A stretch of 18,974 nt of DNA, taken from assembly GCA_003525525.1 (NCBI GenBank), contig DQED01000270.1, positions 1 to 18,974 on the forward strand. Direction: 5' to 3'. Below, in pieces: positions 13,257 to 18,974 of the stretch; positions within the stretch are counted from its first letter, which is position 1; every line of letters starts with the position of its first letter. The notes under the pieces were generated by a model. That model worked only from the letters and a program-made list of their open reading frames with translations, had not been told where the DNA came from and searched no databases. Source of the DNA: Desulfovibrio sp. (GTDB taxonomy: Bacteria > Desulfobacterota > Desulfovibrionia > Desulfovibrionales > Desulfovibrionaceae). The position numbers were made by a program, and so were the translations under genes.

Positions 13257-15056
13257 ATGGCCGAGAGCACCCAACAAACGCACGGGGCGAACGCCGCGTT
13301 GCGGGAATGCCGCCGGGCGCTCGGCGGCATGGAGCATGGCTTGTCCGCGGTCATGCACGGCCGCGAAAAGGACTTTCTCGCCCTGGGTGAAAGCCTCATG
13401 TCCCTGGAGGGCTCCTGCGAGGCCATTTCCCGGGATGCCCGCGAACTGGCGGCATGCACCTCGGGCCAGGGCATGCACGTGGCCCTGGAGCGGTTCTCCG
13501 AGGAACTGGCCGGGCTCACCGGCGGCGAAACCTCCGCGGCCGGCCCGGAGAGCCTGCGCGACATCGACGCCGTGGCCGGCATTGTCGAGGAACTGGCCGG
13601 CGTCGTTGCGGCCTTCTCCAAGATCGTCAAGCACCTCTCCATGCTCGGCATCGCCACGCGCATCGAAAGCGCCCGCCTGGGCGCCGACGGCCGCGGCTTT
13701 TCCACCTTGGCCGACGATGTGGAAAAACTCGCCCACCTCATCGTGGACCACTGCGCCGGCATCGCCGCCAAGGTCGAATCCCTGCGCGGCCACGTGGCCT
13801 CGGCCAGGGAGAGCACCAAGGGCATCATCCGCAGCCAGCAGCAGTGCTTCGACCTCGTTTCCCGGGAACTGACGGCCAACATCGCCGGCCTGGCCGCCAT
13901 GTCCGCACGCTCGGTCGACCTGTCGGGCGAGTTGGCGCGAAACGCCGAAGTCATCCGCGCCGACATCGGCCAGGCCGTGCGCTCCCTGCAATCCCACGAC
14001 ATCGTCCGCCAGCAGATCGAGCATGCCGAGCATGCCCTGGCCGAGGTGGCGCAGGTGCTCGACGACGCGCAGCAAGCCTCCGGCGAGGAGGCCACGGACC
14101 TGGTCGCCTTCGTGGCCGACGTGCTCACCCTGCAGGACTCCCAGCTGCAAAGCGCCGACACGCATTTTTCCGAGGCTGCGGAGCACCTGCGCGCCTCGCT
14201 GACGTCGCTTGCCACCCGCATCCGCGATATCGGCGCGGCCATCGTCGACGTCGTCGGCGACGCGGGGGCGGACAATCCTCTGTCGCGCGTGGAGGCCGGC
14301 ATCGCCACGGTCAAGGCCGAACTCGGCGATTTCGCCGCCCAGGGCGAGGCGCTGGGCGGCATCATGGACTCCGTGGCCGCCACCATTTCGGGCATGGGCG
14401 GCTCCATCGAGGCCATTGAGGAAGTCGGCGCGGAAATCGAACTGATCGCCATCAACGCGAGCATCAAGGCCGCGCATACCGGCGAGGCCGGGGCGGCGCT
14501 CGGCGTCCTGGCCCTGGCCATCCAGCGGCTTTCCGTGGACGCCAGGCGGCAGACCGACGCCGTGGCCGCCATCCTCAGGAACATCGCCCAGGCTTCCGAG
14601 ACGCTGCAGGCCAACGCCGGACGCCACAACGACCAGTCCGAGGCCTGGCGCGTGGTCGAGGGCCTCGACGGGGTGCTCGCGGAGGCGCGGGAATCCTCGC
14701 AGCGCTGCCTGGCGCTTTTCGCGTCCCTGCAGTCGGCCAGCGCCTCGGTCGGCGACCGCGCCGCCCAGGTCGGCGCGGGCATCGATTTCGACCGGGACAT
14801 CGGCCGGCGGTTCGCGGCCATCCGCCGGACCCTGGACGACCAGGTGGCCATGGCAAGGAAATTCGCCCCGGACGGCGGCAGCGGACGCAGCGCCCGGCTG
14901 CGCCAGCTCTACGACCGCTACACCATGGAAGCGGAACGGGCCGTGCACGAGGCGGCCTTCGGCCTGGAGGGAGGCGCCGCGGCGACAACGGCGTCGGCCG
15001 GCGGGGCGAAGGGCGAAGCATCCGGAGAGTTCGGGGACAATGTCGAACTGTTTTGA
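13257..15056 (+). CDS. Soluble receptor-like chemotaxis protein with two MCP-tip-like segments
   Basis: Mostly helical protein of 599 residues with no signal peptide or transmembrane segment. Two segments resemble the hairpin tip of methyl-accepting chemotaxis proteins. Segment one is near 122-160 (LGIATRIESARLGADGRGF, then LADDVEKLA). Segment two is near 388-430 (ELIAINASIKAAHTGEAG, then LALAIQRLS). Between them SLQSHDIVRQQIEH (243-256) resembles a motif seen in some MCP-like proteins. The coiled coil continues to about 565. The tail is a Gly/Ala/Ser-rich linker (571-590) ending EFGDNVELF. This is probably a cytoplasmic receptor or scaffold presenting a tip to CheA and CheW; it is the first gene of the cheA-cheW-cheR-cheB operon. 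Both tips deviate from consensus, so CheA binding is inferred. I found no convincing methylation-site consensus. I know no established name for this protein. Confidence 0.85.
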   Translation: MAESTQQTHGANAALRECRRALGGMEHGLSAVMHGREKDFLALGESLMSLEGSCEAISRDARELAACTSGQGMHVALERFSEELAGLTGGETSAAGPESLRDIDAVAGIVEELAGVVAAFSKIVKHLSMLGIATRIESARLGADGRGFSTLADDVEKLAHLIVDHCAGIAAKVESLRGHVASARESTKGIIRSQQQCFDLVSRELTANIAGLAAMSARSVDLSGELARNAEVIRADIGQAVRSLQSHDIVRQQIEHAEHALAEVAQVLDDAQQASGEEATDLVAFVADVLTLQDSQLQSADTHFSEAAEHLRASLTSLATRIRDIGAAIVDVVGDAGADNPLSRVEAGIATVKAELGDFAAQGEALGGIMDSVAATISGMGGSIEAIEEVGAEIELIAINASIKAAHTGEAGAALGVLALAIQRLSVDARRQTDAVAAILRNIAQASETLQANAGRHNDQSEAWRVVEGLDGVLAEARESSQRCLALFASLQSASASVGDRAAQVGAGIDFDRDIGRRFAAIRRTLDDQVAMARKFAPDGGSGRSARLRQLYDRYTMEAERAVHEAAFGLEGGAAATTASAGGAKGEASGEFGDNVELF

Positions 15057-15095
15057 CGCGAAGCGCCCCGTACGGGGAGGGAGGTCGCCGGTTCG

Positions 15096-17222
15096 ATGAT
15101 AAACCAGGAAGAAGCCCACCGCGCCGCCTATGTCGAAGAGGCCCGCGACCTGTTGGCCGATCTCGAAGCCTCGCTCCTCGAACTCGAGAATTCGCCGGGG
15201 AATGTCGATCTCCTGCACAAGATCTTTCGCGCCCTGCATACGGTCAAGGGCTCGGGCGCGATGTTCGGCTTTGACGACATCGCGGCCTTCACCCACGACG
15301 TGGAATCCATTTTCGACCGCGTGCGCAACGGCCAGCTCGGCGTGGACCGCCGGCTGCTCGACCTTTCCTTCCAGGCCTGCGACCACATCCGCGCCCTGCT
15401 CGATCCGGGCGGGGAGCAGGAGGCGCAGCTGGCCGCCGCCGGGCGCGTGATTCTGGACGGCTTCCGGGCCGTAGGTGGCGCGGCGCAGCCCGCAGCGGCC
15501 CCGGCGGCCAAGGCCGCTCCCCCTCCGGAGGAAACCAAGCACGGCGTCGCGCGCATCTACCGCCTGCGGTTCAAGCCCCATGCCGACATGCTCGGCAGCG
15601 GCAACAACCCCCTGCATCTTCTGGAAGACGTCCAGGCCCTCGGCGACTGCCGGCTCTATGTCCATACCGAATCCGTCGCCGTTTTGTCCGAATGCGACCC
15701 CGAGGCCTGCCTCGTCTGGTGGGATTGCGTGCTGCGCAGCGAAGCCGACGCAGCGACCATCACGGACGTGTTCGTTTTCGCCGAGGACGACTGCGAACTG
15801 CGCCTCGACGTCCTGGACAGCGGCGCCACCGCCAACGGCGAGGCGATTCACAGGAAGCTGGGGGAAATCCTCGTCGCGCGCGGCGATATTTCGGCCGAGG
15901 ATCTGGAAGCGGCCCTGTCCTCCCAGCGCCGCCTGGGCGACATCCTGTCCGAAAAAGGCCTGGCCTCTCCGGACGCCGTGGCCTCGGCCCTGTGCGAGCA
16001 GCAGGCCGTGCAGGAGCTGGCCCAGAAAACGCCGGAGCGCGGCGAAAAGACCGCAAGCATCCGCGTGGCGGCCGACAAGCTCGACGCCCTGGTCGACCTC
16101 GTGGGCGAACTGGTCATCGTCCAGGCGCAGATCCGTCAGGCCGTGGAGGACCGGGGCGATCCGGCCCTGCGCGGCCTGGCCGAACACCTGGAGCGCCTGG
16201 CCGAGAACCTGCGCGATTCCACGCTTTCCATCCGCATGCTGCCCATCGGCGCCACGTTCGCAAAGTTCCGCCGCCTGGTGCGCGATCTCACCGCCGAACT
16301 CCACAAGGAGATCGAACTCGTCACCCAAGGCGAGGAAACGGAACTCGACAAGACCGTCATCGAACGCCTGGGCGATCCGCTGGTCCACTTGCTGCGCAAC
16401 AGCATCGACCACGGCATCGAGTCCCCGGCCGATCGCCAGGACGCCGGCAAGCCCGCGGCGGGCGTCATCCGCCTAAGCGCCGCCCATGCCGGCGGCGAAG
16501 TGGTCATCACCGTGGCCGACGACGGCGCGGGCCTCGACGCCAAGGCCATCCGCCGGCGGGCGGAAGAGCGGGGCCTCATCGCTCCCGGCATCGAGATGAC
16601 CCCCAAGGAGCTTTACAACCTCATTTTCCTGCCCGGCTTTTCCACGGCCAAGGCCGTGACGAGCATTTCCGGGCGCGGCGTGGGCATGGACGTGGTCAAG
16701 CGCGCCATCGACGCCTTGCGCGGCTCGGTGGAGATCGACTCCGTGCCGGGGAGAGGCACGACCATTACCGTGCGCCTGCCGCTCACCCTCGCCATCATCG
16801 ACGGCTTGCAGGTGCAGGTGGGGGCGGAGTATTATGTGGTGCCGCTCGGGCTTGTGGAGGAATGCGTGGAAATGGCCCGCGAGGGCGACGGGGCGCAGGC
16901 CGGCGTGCTCAACATGCGCGGCCAGGCCGTGCCTTGCGTGCGGCTGCGCGAAGCTTTCGCCATAAACGGCCCCCATCCGGTCATTGAACCCATTGTCATC
17001 GTGACCGTGGACGGCACCAGGGTCGGCCTGGCCGTGGACAGGGTGGTCGGGGAGCACCAGACCGTCATCAAGAGCCTGGGGCCGCTGTACCGCGACATCG
17101 AGGAATTTTCCGGGGCCACCATCCGGGGCGACGGCCGCTTGGCCCTGATCCTGGACGTGGCCGCGCTCGTGCGCCGGGCGGCCGAGGCGGACGGGCCGCA
17201 GCCGGCGGCGTTCGCCGACTAG
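15096..17222 (+). CDS. cheA: Chemotaxis histidine kinase CheA with extra internal domains
   Basis: CheA autophosphorylates and passes phosphate to CheY and CheB. The 708-residue protein has the following parts in order. P1 carries phospho-His H48 (HTVKGSG, 48-54). A Pro/Ala linker spans about 126-147. A domain at about 151-243 begins RIYRLRFKPHADMLGSGNNP and stands where P2 would be. Two adjacent 24-residue repeats (254-277 and 279-302) resemble the MshEN c-di-GMP-binding motif. The dimerisation helix begins near 320. The P4 kinase has its N box HLLRNSIDHG (431-440), DDGAGLD (475-481), FLPGFS (511-516) and GRGVGMD (526-532). The CheW-like P5 is at about 563-695. All kinase residues look intact. 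ATG 15096 has GGAGG about 11 nt upstream. It follows the receptor-like gene by 39 nt; cheW follows after 116 nt. Confidence 0.95.
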   Translation: MINQEEAHRAAYVEEARDLLADLEASLLELENSPGNVDLLHKIFRALHTVKGSGAMFGFDDIAAFTHDVESIFDRVRNGQLGVDRRLLDLSFQACDHIRALLDPGGEQEAQLAAAGRVILDGFRAVGGAAQPAAAPAAKAAPPPEETKHGVARIYRLRFKPHADMLGSGNNPLHLLEDVQALGDCRLYVHTESVAVLSECDPEACLVWWDCVLRSEADAATITDVFVFAEDDCELRLDVLDSGATANGEAIHRKLGEILVARGDISAEDLEAALSSQRRLGDILSEKGLASPDAVASALCEQQAVQELAQKTPERGEKTASIRVAADKLDALVDLVGELVIVQAQIRQAVEDRGDPALRGLAEHLERLAENLRDSTLSIRMLPIGATFAKFRRLVRDLTAELHKEIELVTQGEETELDKTVIERLGDPLVHLLRNSIDHGIESPADRQDAGKPAAGVIRLSAAHAGGEVVITVADDGAGLDAKAIRRRAEERGLIAPGIEMTPKELYNLIFLPGFSTAKAVTSISGRGVGMDVVKRAIDALRGSVEIDSVPGRGTTITVRLPLTLAIIDGLQVQVGAEYYVVPLGLVEECVEMAREGDGAQAGVLNMRGQAVPCVRLREAFAINGPHPVIEPIVIVTVDGTRVGLAVDRVVGEHQTVIKSLGPLYRDIEEFSGATIRGDGRLALILDVAALVRRAAEADGPQPAAFAD

Positions 17223-17338
17223 CCTTGCGCCCGTGAAACCGGCGTATGCCAAGGTCTCGAGAGTGCCTCTTTGCGGCACGGCCGCATCTTGAAAAGACGC
17301 AACACTGCCAAACGCCCGGAATCGGGAGGACGACTGTC

Positions 17339-17851
17339 ATGGCCGAGGCCGCAAACAGCAACGACAACCAGTACCTGACCTTCACCCTGGAGCGGGAGCT
17401 CTTCGCCCTGGACATCGGTTCGGTGCGCGAAGTCCTGGAGCTCGTCAACATCACGCGCGTGCCCCGCACCCCGGACTACATCCGCGGCGTCATCAACCTG
17501 CGCGGCCGCGCCGTGCCCGTGGTGGACCTCAAGCTCAAGTTCGGCATGGGCGCCACCGAACGCACGGTCAACACCTGCATCATCATCGTCGAAGTGAATC
17601 TCGACGGCGAATCCACGGTGCTCGGAGCCCTGGCCGACTCGGTCCAGGAGGTCTACGAGATGGAAAGCGCCCAGATCGAAGCCACGCCGCGCATGGGCAC
17701 CCCGATCAAGGCCGACTTCATCCGGGGCATGGGCAAGTCCGGGGACCAATTCATCATCATCCTGGATATCAACAAGGTCTTCACCTCCCTGGAACTGGCC
17801 GGCCTGGCCCAAAGCCTGGGCGAAGCCGCGCCCGAGAACGCGGAGGCCTGA
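17339..17851 (+). CDS. cheW: Chemotaxis coupling protein CheW
   Basis: CheW links chemoreceptors to CheA in the signalling array. The 170-residue protein is a single CheW domain: YLTFTLERELFALDIGSVREVLE (12-34), then ITRVPRTPDYIRGVINLRG (38-56) and AVPVVDLKLKFG (58-69), and a late FIIILDINKVF (138-148). A short Ala/Glu tail follows (151-170). ATG 17339 has a strong GGAGGA eight nt upstream, and the open frame upstream of it has no CheW character, so this start is firm. The 116-nt spacer after cheA holds a small GTGCC/GGCAC hairpin (about 17262-17278) but no T-run or convincing promoter. The gene lies five nt before cheR, so those two are coupled. Confidence 0.95.
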   Translation: MAEAANSNDNQYLTFTLERELFALDIGSVREVLELVNITRVPRTPDYIRGVINLRGRAVPVVDLKLKFGMGATERTVNTCIIIVEVNLDGESTVLGALADSVQEVYEMESAQIEATPRMGTPIKADFIRGMGKSGDQFIIILDINKVFTSLELAGLAQSLGEAAPENAEA

Positions 17852-17856
17852 TCCCC

Positions 17857-18720
17857 ATGGCGGCGGTCGGCGCAGCGACGATCCGGGCCAGCGGCCTTGC
17901 CTCCATGACGGACAAGGAGTTCAAGCGGTTAAGCGAGTTCATCCACAGCGAAGTCGGCATCAAGCTGCCGTCCTCGAAAAAGGTGATGGTGGAGGCGCGG
18001 CTGCAAAAACGCCTGCGCACCCTCGGCATGCCGGGCTACCGCCAGTACTACGAATTCCTGTTCAGCCCCAGGGGCCTGGACGAGGAGCTCGTCCACCTCA
18101 TCGACGTCATCACCACCAACACCACGGAATTCTTCCGGGAGCCGCGCCATTTCGAGGTCCTGACCCAGGACGTGCTGCCGGCCTGGCGCGCCGCCTACGG
18201 TCCGGCCCGGCCTTTCCGCCTCTGGAGCGCCGGCTGCTCCACGGGCGAGGAGCCGTACACCCTCTCCATCGTGCTCTCCGAATTCGCCCTGCGCATGCAG
18301 GGATTCCGCTTTTCCATCATGGCCACGGATATTTCCACACGTGTCCTGTCCCTGGCCAAAAACGGCGTCTATCCCGAGGAACGGTTGGCCAAGATGTCCA
18401 TTGAACTCAAGCGCCGCTATTTCCTGCGCAGCAAGGACAAGTCGCGCAAGCTCGTGCGCCTGATCCCGGAACTGCGCAAGAGCATCGATTTCAGGCGTCT
18501 CAACTTCATGGAGCCCTTCAGCTTTCCGGAACCCCTCGACACCATCTTCTGCCGCAACGTCATGATCTACTTCGACAGGGCGACCCAGGAGCAACTGTTG
18601 CAGAAGTTTTGCATGCAACTGCGTCCGGGCGGATTCCTTTTTATCGGTCATTCCGAAAGCCTCACCGGGATGGACTTGCCCTTGCGCCAACACGCGCCGA
18701 CGGTATATAAGAAAATTTAA
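17857..18720 (+). CDS. cheR: Chemoreceptor methyltransferase CheR
   Basis: CheR methylates receptor glutamates using S-adenosylmethionine. The 287-residue protein has the N-terminal helical domain (about 17-85), TTNTTEFFREPRHF (86-99), the SAM-binding motif WSAGCSTGEEPYTLS (123-137), MATDIS (155-160), FCRNVMIYFD (231-240) and GHSESL (264-269). These cover the full family signature, and the length is usual. ATG 17857 has GGAGG ten nt upstream, inside the end of cheW. ATG 17905 (MTDKEFKRL) matches where many CheR proteins begin but has no ribosome site; the first 16 residues are the only uncertainty. cheB follows after 33 nt. CheR may also modify the receptor-like protein upstream if that protein has true methylation sites. 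Confidence 0.95.
   Translation: MAAVGAATIRASGLASMTDKEFKRLSEFIHSEVGIKLPSSKKVMVEARLQKRLRTLGMPGYRQYYEFLFSPRGLDEELVHLIDVITTNTTEFFREPRHFEVLTQDVLPAWRAAYGPARPFRLWSAGCSTGEEPYTLSIVLSEFALRMQGFRFSIMATDISTRVLSLAKNGVYPEERLAKMSIELKRRYFLRSKDKSRKLVRLIPELRKSIDFRRLNFMEPFSFPEPLDTIFCRNVMIYFDRATQEQLLQKFCMQLRPGGFLFIGHSESLTGMDLPLRQHAPTVYKKI

Positions 18721-18974
<254 letters not shown>

Noticed and set aside
13200..16412. A 1070-codon open frame on the minus strand opposite the receptor-like gene and cheA
   Set aside because: It is antisense to two clear genes. Long empty frames are common opposite GC-rich coding DNA, and its composition (Gly/Ala/Arg/His-rich) matches no family.

Overview
The window is GC-rich (roughly two thirds G+C by eye) and gene-dense. 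It carries a flagellar export, assembly and regulation cluster back-to-back with a chemotaxis operon. Gene content, gene order and protein style (DUF2802 protein, FliL with a long acidic N-terminus, FlhF/FlhG/FliA/CheY run, HDOD protein, CheA with extra domains) suggest a Desulfovibrio-like member of the Desulfobacterota. That placement is inference from family resemblance, not a database match. Genes are tightly packed, several overlap, and I see no insertion sequences, CRISPR arrays, tRNA or rRNA genes.

Left block, minus strand, about 12,375 down to 1. In order of transcription it reads: candidate promoter, cheD, an HDOD-domain gene, a TtcA-type tRNA thiolase, a membrane-anchored M23 peptidase, fliR, flhB, flhA, flhF, flhG, fliA, cheY, fliL, a 104-residue unknown, a DUF2802 protein, and the first 54 residues of an unknown protein that runs off the left edge. 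FliR, FlhB and FlhA form the core of the flagellar export gate. FlhF and FlhG set flagellum position and number. FliA is the late-flagellar sigma factor, CheY signals to the motor, and FliL supports the stator. Many junctions overlap or abut (cheD/HDOD, ttcA/M23, flhA/flhF, flhG/fliA, fliL/104-aa gene), which points to one long, translationally coupled operon. The main breaks are about 177 nt between cheY and fliL, with a large nested hairpin, and about 193 nt before the DUF2802 gene.

Middle, plus strand, 12,490-13,068: a DedA-family membrane protein. It is followed by a 188-nt spacer holding a nested inverted repeat that overlaps a candidate promoter.

Right block, plus strand, 13,257 to the right edge: a large soluble receptor-like chemotaxis protein with two MCP-tip-like segments, then cheA, cheW, cheR and the start of cheB. 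These supply a receptor-like component, kinase, coupling protein, methyltransferase and methylesterase. CheD and CheY are on the left block, so the two divergent operons together make most of one chemosensory pathway. No cheZ or cheC is visible.

Most unusual features: (1) CheA carries two adjacent 24-residue repeats resembling the c-di-GMP-binding MshEN domain between its phosphotransfer and dimerisation regions. (2) The receptor-like protein has two tip-like segments, no transmembrane segment, and a flexible tail ending in NVELF, which resembles a CheR/CheB docking peptide. (3) FlhF has an altered GTPase motif (DTPS in place of DTAG), and FlhG lacks the DQAxxLR activator motif.
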